From positions 1-11,698 of the forward strand of contig DGDY01000290.1 in NCBI GenBank assembly GCA_002385675.1: a stretch of 11,698 nt of DNA. Direction: 5' to 3'. The position numbers and the translations under genes are program-made. Below are positions 1 to 5,537 of this stretch, one piece after another. The notes beneath the pieces were generated by a model. The model ran no database searches. It was not told the origin of the DNA and saw only the letters and a list, made by a program, of their open reading frames with translations. Source of the DNA: Anaerolineales bacterium UBA3940 (lineage in GTDB: Bacteria; Chloroflexota; Anaerolineae; Aggregatilineales; UBA3940). Within the stretch, counting starts at the first letter, position 1; each line of letters opens with the position of its first letter.

Positions 1-1371
1 AACCGGCAGATCACCCCCGTGATCCCGCGCTCCGGCTCGCTGGGCTCAAGCGGCGACCTTGCCCCGCTCTCCCACCTGGCGCTCGTCATCAGCCGCGAAC
101 CGGAGAGCATGGCGGGGGAGTCCTCCGCGCCTGGTTTTGACGGCTTCAGCGGCGAGGCAGCCGTGCCCATCACGAACGAGACGGGGCACATCATCGGGCG
201 CAAGGTCGTCCCTGCACAGGAGGCGATGACGTGGGATGGCGAGGACCAGCGTATTGTGCTCCGCGCCAAGGAGGGCCTTGCCCTTAACAACGGCGCGACG
301 TTCTCGGCGGCGCTCGGTGTGCTCGCGCTGCTTGACGCCGAAAACCTTGTCGCCAACGCGGAGATCGCCGTCGCGATGACGCTTGAGGCCCTGCAGGGCT
401 ACCGCGACGCCTTCCTGCCGCAGATCCACCATGCCCGCCCCCACCCCGGCCAGATAGCAACCGCCTCCAACGTGCTGCGCATGGTCGAAGACAGCCTGCT
501 TGTCGACCCCGGCCATGTGGACCATGACCCGGTGCTCCAGCCGCCACAGGACGCCTACTCGCTGCGCTGCGCGCCGCAGGTCATCGGCGTTGTGCGCGAG
601 GTGCTCGCCCGCCTGCGCGACGTGCTGACGCGTGAGATCAACGCAGCGACCGACAACCCGCTGATCTTCGTCCGCCCCGAAGATGGTCTCCCGCGCGAGT
701 ACAAGGCGATCTCCGGCGGCAACTTTCACGGCGAGGTCATCGCATCCGAGCTTGATCACCTGAAGATCGCGCTCACCGAACTGGCCGGTATCAGCGAGCG
801 CCGCACCTTCTGGCTGCTTGACGCCAATATGTCGCGCGGGCTGCCGAGTATGCTGGTGCGCAGCGGCCCCTCCCGCATCGAGAGCGGGCTGATGCTCGCG
901 CAGTACGTGGCAGCCTCGCTCGTCTCCAAATGCAAGACACTGGCCCACCCGGACAGCATCGACTCGATTCCGAGTTCGGCCAATCAGGAAGACTACGTCA
1001 GCATGAGCATGAACGCGGGGCTGCACACCCGCGAGATTGTCGAGAATGTAACGGCGGTCATTGCCATTGAACTGCTCACCGCGCTCACCGCGCTACGCCA
1101 CCGTCTCACCTCACTACGGCGCGACGGCACCTACCACCCTCTCACCGAGGTGGCGCTTGGCAGGGGCACGCAGGCGGTATGGGCCGCATTGCAGGATGCC
1201 GCGCCCGAACTGTTCGAAATTCCGCTTGACCGCGATGTGATCTATTATCCCTACCTTCGCCGCATGATCGAGGTCGTGCAGAGCGGCGCGCTCGTTGAAG
1301 CTGTCCGCGAGGCAGGTATCCCGTTCTATAGCGTGCGCTCCAGCACGGAATTGGTAGTGCCGGAGGGGTAA
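1..1371 (+). CDS. hutH: Histidine ammonia-lyase family MIO enzyme, 5'-truncated by window edge
   Basis: Members deaminate histidine to urocanate in the cytoplasm, the first step of histidine breakdown, using an MIO prosthetic group made from an internal Ala-Ser-Gly. The frame is open from base 1 and gives 456 residues. About 125 N-terminal residues are missing compared with the usual ~510. Visible motifs are the MIO segment GSLGSSGDLAPLSH (residues 12-25), KEGLALNNG, QDAYSLRCAPQVIG, NAATDNPLIF, SGGNFHGE and SSANQEDYVSM. The QDxYSLR, SGGNFH and NQED signatures are those of HAL rather than of plant-type PAL. Two positions are unusual: the MIO triad reads Ser-Ser-Gly (46-54) where Ala-Ser-Gly is usual, and NQED is followed by Tyr where HAL normally has His. 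It could therefore be a HAL or a related aromatic amino acid lyase of other specificity. No other hut gene is in view. The stop codon sits in the loop of a perfect 9-bp hairpin. Confidence 0.88.
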   Translation, partial: NRQITPVIPRSGSLGSSGDLAPLSHLALVISREPESMAGESSAPGFDGFSGEAAVPITNETGHIIGRKVVPAQEAMTWDGEDQRIVLRAKEGLALNNGATFSAALGVLALLDAENLVANAEIAVAMTLEALQGYRDAFLPQIHHARPHPGQIATASNVLRMVEDSLLVDPGHVDHDPVLQPPQDAYSLRCAPQVIGVVREVLARLRDVLTREINAATDNPLIFVRPEDGLPREYKAISGGNFHGEVIASELDHLKIALTELAGISERRTFWLLDANMSRGLPSMLVRSGPSRIESGLMLAQYVAASLVSKCKTLAHPDSIDSIPSSANQEDYVSMSMNAGLHTREIVENVTAVIAIELLTALTALRHRLTSLRRDGTYHPLTEVALGRGTQAVWAALQDAAPELFEIPLDRDVIYYPYLRRMIEVVQSGALVEAVREAGIPFYSVRSSTELVVPEG

Positions 1372-1381
1372 CCCCCTCCGG
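1360..1381 (+). terminator. Hairpin spanning the hutH stop codon, possible terminator
   Basis: CCGGAGGGG (1360-1368) and CCCCTCCGG (1373-1381) form a perfect 9-bp stem. Its 4-nt loop TAAC contains the TAA stop. No T-run follows, so it is not a canonical intrinsic terminator. It could protect the 3' end or slow polymerase. Confidence 0.4.
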
Positions 1382-1403
1382 GCGAGCCGGCGACGGCGAC
1401 GCT

Positions 1404-1426
1404 GGGGTGGGTGGGGTTCCGGCGGG
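1404..1426 (+). other. Potential G-quadruplex motif
   Basis: Four G-runs GGGG, GGG, GGGG and GGG are separated by loops T, T and TTCCGGC. This meets the usual G3+N1-7 rule on the + strand, downstream of the hutH stop. On the opposite strand it is a C-rich tract 3' of hisS. Formation in the cell is not shown. Confidence 0.5.
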
Positions 1427-1459
1427 AGACCGTCGTAGGGGCAATCCTGCAAACTGAAA

Positions 1460-1478
1460 CCACGAAGTTTATTCGCGG
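1460..1478 (+). repeat. Diverged copy of GTTTA-loop palindrome
   Basis: CCACGAA (1460-1466), loop GTTTA (1467-1471) and TTCGCGG (1472-1478) pair over 7 positions with one mismatch. Geometry and loop match the exact copies at 1618-1636 and 3591-3609, so it is probably a decayed member of the same family. Confidence 0.5.
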
Positions 1479-1516
1479 CAGGTTTATCCTAGCGTTTGCC
1501 CATTCGCGGCAGGTTT
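1471..1516. repeat. 15-bp direct repeat pair
   Basis: ATTCGCGGCAGGTTT occurs exactly at 1471-1485 and again at 1502-1516, a period of 31 bases. The first copy overlaps the right arm of the palindrome at 1460-1478. Both neighbouring genes converge here, so an operator role is unlikely. It is more likely debris of a short repeated element. Confidence 0.6.
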
Positions 1517-1564
1517 CTATACCAGGTGCATCACACCTACCCTTGCATCCCCCGCGACGGGGAA

Positions 1565-1599
1565 GCATAAGGGCGCATCTGAGATGCGCCCTACTATGC
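1565..1599. repeat. Long interrupted palindrome
   Basis: GGGCGCATC (1571-1579), loop TGA and GATGCGCCC (1583-1591) form a perfect 9-bp stem. Outer arms GCATA (1565-1569) and TATGC (1595-1599) add five pairs across a small internal bulge. It lies between convergent genes without a good T-run on either strand. It may be a bidirectional transcription barrier or a palindromic repeat. A 5-bp hairpin CCCCG-CGA-CGGGG directly precedes it at 1550-1562, and an AGGTG/CACCT hairpin lies at 1524-1538. Confidence 0.6.
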
Positions 1600-1617
1600 G
1601 ATCTTGTTAACCCGGAG

Positions 1618-1636
1618 CCGCGACTAAACGTCGCGG
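1618..1636. repeat. GTTTA/TAAAC-loop palindrome, copy in TAAAC orientation
   Basis: CCGCGAC, loop TAAAC, GTCGCGG: a perfect 7-bp stem. It is the exact reverse complement of 3591-3609, so the two copies bracket the hisS transcription unit in inverted orientation. It lies 37 bases beyond the hisS stop and could act as an RNA hairpin at the hisS 3' end. Confidence 0.7.
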
Positions 1637-1672
1637 TGGATTTATATAATCGAGTGCGCCGGGTGCGCCCTC

Positions 1673-3283
1673 TCACCAGCTCCGGATCGTCTCCGCGACC
1701 TTCTCCATCGGCACGGTGCGCTGCTCGCTGTCCTTGCGCGTCGCGCCGAGCCGCCGCACTGTGGCCTCGCCTCGCTTCACTTCGTCCGGCCCGACGATCA
1801 CGACGAACGGGATACCCTTCGCCGACGCATACCCGAGCTGATCCCCAAGCCGAACCTCGTAGTCGTAGTACACCGTCGTGTTGATGCCCGCGCGGCGAAG
1901 GTCCGTCCCGATCCGCAGCGCCGCCTCGACCACCTCCTCATTGAAGATCGCCACCATTACCTCGGCGGTCGTCGAGCGAATGTCCGGCGGGAACATACCC
2001 AGCTCGTCCATCGCGTCGATAATGCGCTCAATGCCGAGGCTCGTCCCCGTTGCCGGGTACGTGACATCCGAGAACAGCCCGATAAGCTCGTCATAGCGTC
2101 CGCCCCCGGTGATGCTCGGCATGGCCTTCGGCTTCTCCACCGTGGTTTCGAAGATCGGGCCGGTGTAGTACTCCAGCCCGCGCACCATCGCGAAGTTCAG
2201 CGAGTACGCCTCTTCCCCTACCCCGTACAGTTCCAGGTAGCGGAACATCTGCTCAAGCTCATCGATGCCCTCCACCGCACGCGGGTAATCGCCCAGCCGC
2301 GCGCGCAGGTCAGCCAGCACTTCTCGCGTCGGCCCGGAAATGTGCAGCAGGTCAAGCAGGCGGTTCACCACGTCTTCGGGGATGATCGCTGCCCGCCTGC
2401 CATAGTAGCTGCGCAGCCCCGGCGCGACCTCCTGCACGATCTCCCGCGTGACGGCCTGCAACTCGCCGGACGGCACCTTCCGCGCGATGGCATCCTCGAC
2501 CTGCGCCCGGAGCGGATCAAGCACCTCGTCTACCAGTTCGGCGTCAAGCCCTTCATCCTCGATCATCGCGCGGCGCATGTCATCGAGCGCCAGCTTGCCC
2601 TGAATCGCCAGCCGCGCGATGCGCTGCAGTGGCTGCACCGGGTCGCTCGGCACGCCTACCATCATCAACTCCCGCCGCACGCCCTCCAGCCCGATCTTGT
2701 CCAGCTTGTCGATCGAGCGATACAGGCCCGGTCGCAGTTCGTCGGGCACACCCGCATACTGCCCGATGCCGTCAAGCAGCTTGCGGTGGTTGATGGAGAT
2801 GGTCACGCCCTCGAAGCCCAGCCGCTGCAGCGCCTCGACCGTCACTGCGACGATCTCCGCGTCGGCCATCATGCTCGCTGTGCCGACGATATCCACGTCA
2901 CACTGGAAGAACTCGCGGTAGCGGCCCTTCTGCGGGCGGTCGGCGCGCCACACCGGGGCGATCTGGTAGCGCTTGAAAGGGCGCGGCAGGTCGGGGTTCA
3001 TCGCCACAAAGCGCGAGAGCGGCACTGAGAGGTCGTAGCGCAGCGCGAACTCGCCGCCCGGCTCCTCGCCGTACCAGGCCCGGTAGATCAGCCGTTCGGC
3101 GTCCGGACCGTACTTGCCCATCAGCGTCTCGGCAAGCTCCACCGCCGAGGTCTGCAGCGGCTCAAAGCCAAATTCCTCAAACACACCGCGCACCACGTCG
3201 AGCACATACTGCCGCTTGAGCATCGCATCGGGCGGGATATCACGCATCCCGGCGGGGATGCGGGGCGCAACCTTTTCAGCCAT
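1673..3283 (-). CDS. hisS: Histidyl-tRNA synthetase, long form
   Basis: Class II synthetase that charges tRNA-His with histidine using ATP, in the cytosol. The product has 536 residues. The catalytic core shows motif 1 around 42-52, the motif 2 region RYDLSVPL (82-89) through FKRYQIAPVWRADRP (103-117), the histidine-binding signature RGLEYYTG (368-375), GGGRYDEL (393-400), and motif 3 GTSLGIERI (413-421). The anticodon-binding domain covers about 440-536. Typical bacterial HisRS is about 420-430 residues; the extra length lies mainly between about 180 and 360, between motif 2 and RGLEYYTG. The ATG at 3283 is supported by AAGGA (3296-3292) 8 nt upstream; the in-frame ATG at 3310 runs into a stop after three codons. 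The gene is preceded by its own promoter, a His-codon leader frame and an intrinsic terminator, so histidine-dependent attenuation is likely. Confidence 0.96.
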   Translation of the reverse strand: MAEKVAPRIPAGMRDIPPDAMLKRQYVLDVVRGVFEEFGFEPLQTSAVELAETLMGKYGPDAERLIYRAWYGEEPGGEFALRYDLSVPLSRFVAMNPDLPRPFKRYQIAPVWRADRPQKGRYREFFQCDVDIVGTASMMADAEIVAVTVEALQRLGFEGVTISINHRKLLDGIGQYAGVPDELRPGLYRSIDKLDKIGLEGVRRELMMVGVPSDPVQPLQRIARLAIQGKLALDDMRRAMIEDEGLDAELVDEVLDPLRAQVEDAIARKVPSGELQAVTREIVQEVAPGLRSYYGRRAAIIPEDVVNRLLDLLHISGPTREVLADLRARLGDYPRAVEGIDELEQMFRYLELYGVGEEAYSLNFAMVRGLEYYTGPIFETTVEKPKAMPSITGGGRYDELIGLFSDVTYPATGTSLGIERIIDAMDELGMFPPDIRSTTAEVMVAIFNEEVVEAALRIGTDLRRAGINTTVYYDYEVRLGDQLGYASAKGIPFVVIVGPDEVKRGEATVRRLGATRKDSEQRTVPMEKVAETIRSW

Positions 3284-3321
3284 TCGTCGTGTCCTTTCTC
3301 ATGTCCTCATGGTGAGTCAAC

Positions 3322-3351
3322 AAAAAACGTGGAGTTGCAGTCAACTCCACG
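3322..3351 (-). terminator. Intrinsic terminator in the hisS leader (attenuator)
   Basis: On the - strand CGTGGAGTTG (3351-3342), loop ACTG and CAACTCCACG (3337-3328) form a perfect 10-bp stem followed directly by six T (3327-3322). It ends 38 bases before the hisS start codon and after the leader frame. It would stop transcription before hisS unless prevented. Its 5' arm is also complementary to 3413-3403. Confidence 0.85.
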
Positions 3352-3413
3352 CTCGAACTTCCAACGGGCAGCCGTCAGGCGTACAGCACCTGCGCCGCTC
3401 CACAAGCGTGGAG
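3345..3413 (-). promoter_or_regulatory. Antiterminator and competing leader hairpin of the hisS attenuator
   Basis: On the - strand, CTCCACGCTTG (3413-3403) can pair with CGAGCGTGGAG (3355-3345): ten Watson-Crick pairs plus one G-U. This would remove the 5' arm of the terminator. The same upstream strand can instead fold locally, CTCCAC (3413-3408) with GTGGAG (3403-3398) around a GCTT loop, leaving the terminator free. A further small hairpin, CAGGTG (3392-3387) with CGCCTG (3381-3376), covers the leader stop codon. The pairings are seen in the sequence; the switch is inferred. Confidence 0.65.
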
Positions 3414-3461
3414 GCGATACCCGTGATGATGGTGGGCGCGGGCCATACGCGTGCGCAGCAT
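3375..3461 (-). CDS. Histidine-rich leader peptide of hisS (28 aa)
   Basis: A short frame starts at ATG 3461 and ends at TGA 3377-3375, coding 28 residues. From the second in-frame ATG (3446) it reads MARAHHHHGYRLH and onward. The four consecutive His codons (3434-3423) are CAC CAT CAT CAC, and a fifth His codon lies at 3410-3408. A purine-rich GAGAAGAG precedes the 3461 start, while the 3446 start has no visible ribosome site. The frame lies about 32 nt after the predicted transcription start and 24 nt before the terminator stem. This is the architecture of amino-acid leader peptides such as hisL of the enterobacterial his operon, where ribosome stalling reports charged tRNA-His. Here the regulated gene is the synthetase itself. 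The peptide is not expected to have a function of its own. Confidence 0.8.
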   Translation of the reverse strand: MLRTRMARAHHHHGYRLHACGAAQVLYA

Positions 3462-3499
3462 ACTCTTCTCGGAATAACCAGGCTTCTGATATCGCTCCT

Positions 3500-3528
3500 A
3501 TTGTAATGTGGCAGGCGCCCGCTTGCAA
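3500..3528 (-). promoter_or_regulatory. Sigma70-like promoter of the hisS leader
   Basis: On the - strand, TTGCAA (3528-3523) and TACAAT (3505-3500) are separated by exactly 17 bases. This matches 4/6 and 5/6 of the -35 and -10 consensus. The predicted start near 3493 lies just upstream of the His leader frame, giving a leader RNA of about 210 nt. Confidence 0.65.
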
Positions 3529-3577
3529 TCGTTGCGCCCGACGAGTGCAGATCGTCAAGGCGATGGATGAGGGGGAG

Positions 3578-3609
3578 CCGCGACGTTTAGCCGCGACGTT
3601 TAGTCGCGG
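3578..3609. repeat. GTTTA-loop palindrome with a tandem half copy
   Basis: CCGCGAC-GTTTA-GTCGCGG occupies 3591-3609, the exact reverse complement of 1618-1636. Its left 13 bases (CCGCGACGTTTAG) are repeated immediately before, at 3578-3590. The element overlaps the end of the HAD gene and supplies its TAA stop (3602-3600) from the loop, suggesting insertion or expansion at the gene end. Confidence 0.7.
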
Positions 3610-4232
3610 TGACGGGTGTTTCCCGTTGTCTCACCCAGCCACACCTCGATCTCGCGCCGCAGGTCCATGCCAGGCCGGTAGTGAACCGCCGCCATGCCGA
3701 CTGTACGCGCCGCCTCCACGTTCTCGATAAAATCGTCCACAAAGAGTGCATCGGCAGGCTGCACATCGAGCTTTTGCAGGATCAGCTCATAGGGTCGGGG
3801 ATCGGGTTTCATGACGCCGATCTCCGCCGAGATCACCTGCGCGTCGAATAGGTTGTGGACCTGATGCTCCAGCAGCGCGTCAGTGAGGTCGGGCGTGTTG
3901 TTGCTCAGCAGCCCGATCAACACACCCCGCGTCCGCAGATCCCGGATCAACTCGACAAGGGCCGTGTTCAGCCGGTCGCCGCTGTAGAAGCCGGCCCGTA
4001 GTTCCGCCAGCGCCTGCCCGTCGAGGCCCAGTTCCCGCCCGACCGCCTGCCAGTAGGCATCCACGCTGATCTCGCCCCGCTGCGCCTGCTGCCACGCCTC
4101 GATGCCATGCACCACACTCTCGACATGCCCGGTCGGCATGCCGAGGCGTGCGTCCCACGCGTGGCGAGGTGAGTAGTCTTCAGTACGCATCAGCACCCCA
4201 CCCCAATCAAAGATGACTGCCCTGCGAGTCAT
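3600..4232 (-). CDS. HAD-superfamily phosphatase (subfamily IA, YihX-like)
   Basis: A cytosolic haloacid-dehalogenase-fold hydrolase of 210 residues, probably a phosphatase for a small phosphorylated metabolite; the substrate cannot be told from sequence. Motif I is FDWGGVL, with nucleophile Asp9 and Gly in place of the second Asp. The same change occurs in the FDLGNV-type proteins related to E. coli YihX, so it need not mean inactivity. Motif II is LLSNN with Ser110, motif III is KPDP with Lys142, and motif IV is FVDD with Asp166-Asp167. The helical cap lies between about 20 and 90. The start at 4232 is preferred because AAGGGG (4246-4241) lies 8 nt upstream; the in-frame ATG at 4238 would sit only 2 nt from it. 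The last codons and the stop come from a dispersed palindrome. It is separate from hisS, which has its own promoter. Confidence 0.9.
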   Translation of the reverse strand: MTRRAVIFDWGGVLMRTEDYSPRHAWDARLGMPTGHVESVVHGIEAWQQAQRGEISVDAYWQAVGRELGLDGQALAELRAGFYSGDRLNTALVELIRDLRTRGVLIGLLSNNTPDLTDALLEHQVHNLFDAQVISAEIGVMKPDPRPYELILQKLDVQPADALFVDDFIENVEAARTVGMAAVHYRPGMDLRREIEVWLGETTGNTRHRD

Positions 4233-4296
4233 TCCCATGCCCCCTTTTCAATACGGCGAAGTATTTGGATCTTATTAACATCAGAAGGTTGCTGCA

Positions 4297-4325
4297 TTGT
4301 AGGAATCTGAGTCAAAAGCTATACT
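4297..4325 (+). promoter_or_regulatory. Possible promoter of the response regulator unit
   Basis: TTGTAG (4297-4302), a 17-base spacer and TATACT (4320-4325), placed in the AT-richer divergent gap between the HAD gene and the response regulator. The -10 is good and the -35 is weak. Predicted start near 4332. Confidence 0.45.
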
Positions 4326-4373
4326 CTGACCAACCACAGACTGCGTGAAGCCTGAAACGACATGGAGTGATGT

Positions 4374-5033
4374 ATGGCACGGCAGCGAATCCTGATCGTT
4401 GATGACCACGAAGTGGTCCGCTTGGGACTTCGCTCACTGCTGGAGCGCCATCCGGACTTCGAGGTGGTGGCCGAAGCTGGCAATGGGCGCGAGGCGATCG
4501 AGAAGGTTGAGGCCTATCAGCCTGACGTCGTCGTCCTCGACATCCGTTTGCCGGGCATGAGCGGCGTTGAGGTCTGCCAACAGATCACCGACAAGTACCC
4601 CAACGTTCACGTTATCATGCTGACATCGTACGCAGAAGACGAGATGCTCTTTGCCGCCATCCGCGCCGGGGCCGCTGGCTACGTGCTCAAGCAGATCGGC
4701 GGTGACGACCTCACCCGTGCTATTGAAGCCGTGGGGCGCGGCGAAGCCCTCCTCGATCCGATGCTCACGCAGCGCGTGTTTGAGGAAGTCCGCAAGGCTC
4801 AGCGCGAGGAGGAGGCTTCCGCCTTCAGTGACCTCACCAACCAGGAGATGCAGGTACTGCAGCTCGTCAGCGAGGGCAAGACAAACCGCGAAATCGCCGA
4901 AGCGCTGTACCTGGGCGAGGGCACTGTCCGCAACTATGTCAGCAACATCCTCGGCAAGCTCGGCGTGGCAAACCGTGCCGAGGCAGCAGCCTATGCCGTT
5001 CAGCACAACCTGAAAGACTATTTGCAATCTTAA
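4374..5033 (+). CDS. NarL/DevR-type response regulator
   Basis: A two-component response regulator of 219 residues with a receiver domain (about 4-120) and a LuxR-type helix-turn-helix (about 150-212). Receiver residues are Asp10-Asp11, phospho-acceptor Asp56 in VVLDIRLPGMSG, Thr84 and Lys106, all present, so phosphorylation-competent chemistry is expected. The output domain shows LTNQEMQVLQLVSEGKTNREIA followed by GTVRNYVSNILGKL, the standard DNA-contacting helices. GGAG (4364-4367) lies 6 nt before the ATG. No histidine kinase lies nearby, so it is an orphan within the window. The next gene follows after 14 nt and is probably co-transcribed. The signal it answers to is unknown. Confidence 0.95.
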   Translation: MARQRILIVDDHEVVRLGLRSLLERHPDFEVVAEAGNGREAIEKVEAYQPDVVVLDIRLPGMSGVEVCQQITDKYPNVHVIMLTSYAEDEMLFAAIRAGAAGYVLKQIGGDDLTRAIEAVGRGEALLDPMLTQRVFEEVRKAQREEEASAFSDLTNQEMQVLQLVSEGKTNREIAEALYLGEGTVRNYVSNILGKLGVANRAEAAAYAVQHNLKDYLQS

Positions 5034-5047
5034 TACCAGGGCCAATT

Positions 5048-5422
5048 ATGACTTCTACATCTGCGCCTTCCAACCTTCGCCCGACGAACATCCACCTCGA
5101 CCGCGAAGCGCATGAACTGCGTATAACCTGGAACGATGGCCACGCGAGCGTCTACCCGCTAGACGCCCTCCGCGAGGCCTGCCCGTGCGCAGAGTGCCGG
5201 GGTGGACATGAGTTTATGGGCCCGGCGCACGACCCCGATCTGTTGTTGCTCACGCCCGCACGCTCCTACGATGTGCGGGATATCCAGCTTGTGGGCAAAT
5301 ACGCCCTCAACGTTACCTGGAATGATGGTCACGACGCAGGTATCTACACATGGAAGTACCTGCGTCGTATCTGTCCCTGCCCGGAGTGCGAGGCGGCGCG
5401 CCAGCCGTCAGCCGAAGACTGA
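5048..5422 (+). CDS. DUF971 (GBBH-like N-terminal) protein with two CPCxEC motifs
   Basis: A protein of 124 residues resembling DUF971, the domain also found at the N-terminus of gamma-butyrobetaine hydroxylase and in some Mrp/ApbC-type Fe-S carriers. Its function alone is not established. Two half-domains echo each other: TWNDGH (27-32) with LREACPCAEC (41-50), and TWNDGH (90-95) with LRRICPCPEC (105-114). Six cysteines form two CxCxxC sets (Cys45, 47, 50 and Cys109, 111, 114), plausible ligands for zinc or an iron-sulfur cluster. There is no signal peptide or membrane segment. It follows the response regulator after 14 nt, with only a weak AGGG ribosome site, suggesting translation in one operon. 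A metal-related role is inference. Confidence 0.85.
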   Translation: MTSTSAPSNLRPTNIHLDREAHELRITWNDGHASVYPLDALREACPCAECRGGHEFMGPAHDPDLLLLTPARSYDVRDIQLVGKYALNVTWNDGHDAGIYTWKYLRRICPCPECEAARQPSAED

Positions 5423-5425
5423 CGG
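5405..5425 (+). terminator. Weak terminator-like hairpin at the end of the DUF971 gene
   Basis: CCGTCAG (5405-5411), loop CCGAAGA and CTGACGG (5419-5425) form a 7-bp stem that contains the TGA stop. It is followed by GTTGTTAT rather than a clean T-run. Confidence 0.4.
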
Positions 5426-5445
5426 GTTGTTATAGTGCTGTACAA

Positions 5446-5464
5446 ATGTGAATCACATCTGTGA
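5446..5464. promoter_or_regulatory. TGTGA/TCACA half-site cluster, possible operator
   Basis: ATGTGA-A-TCACAT (5446-5458) is a perfect 13-bp palindrome. A third half-site, TGTGA, follows at 5460-5464. It lies about 40 bases upstream of the predicted -35 of the BTAD regulator gene. The half-sites resemble CRP/FNR half-sites, but the spacing is not the CRP N6. Confidence 0.4.
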
Positions 5465-5502
5465 AAAATGATCTTCGGTAATTTTTAAGTCTTTAGTAAT
5501 GA

Positions 5503-5531
5503 TTGTGTCAACGTGCAAGTCATGATAAGAT
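5503..5531 (+). promoter_or_regulatory. Possible promoter of the BTAD regulator
   Basis: TTGTGT (5503-5508), a 17-base spacer and TAAGAT (5526-5531) in an AT-rich stretch. Both hexamers are imperfect. Predicted start near 5538, which falls on a 12-bp palindrome. Confidence 0.4.
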
Positions 5532-5537
5532 ACGATA

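Noticed and set aside
46..1026. A long antisense open frame opposite hutH
   Set aside because: It is a by-product of high GC content on the opposite strand of a clear enzyme gene, with low-complexity Arg/His-rich content.
2342..3028. Open frame on the + strand inside hisS
   Set aside because: Antisense shadow of the synthetase with no recognisable domain.
3307..3558. An 83-codon open frame on the - strand across the hisS leader
   Set aside because: It runs through the promoter, the terminator stem and the T-run and matches no family. It overlaps the short His-codon frame in another phase.
3284..3599. T-box riboswitch upstream of hisS
   Set aside because: The leader lacks the conserved T-box sequence (GGTGGNACCGCG-like) and I see no specifier-loop architecture. 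The His-codon leader frame explains the terminator better.
5446..5464. Canonical CRP site
   Set aside because: The half-sites TGTGA and TCACA are present but separated by 1 or 2 bases, not 6, so it is only listed as a possible operator.
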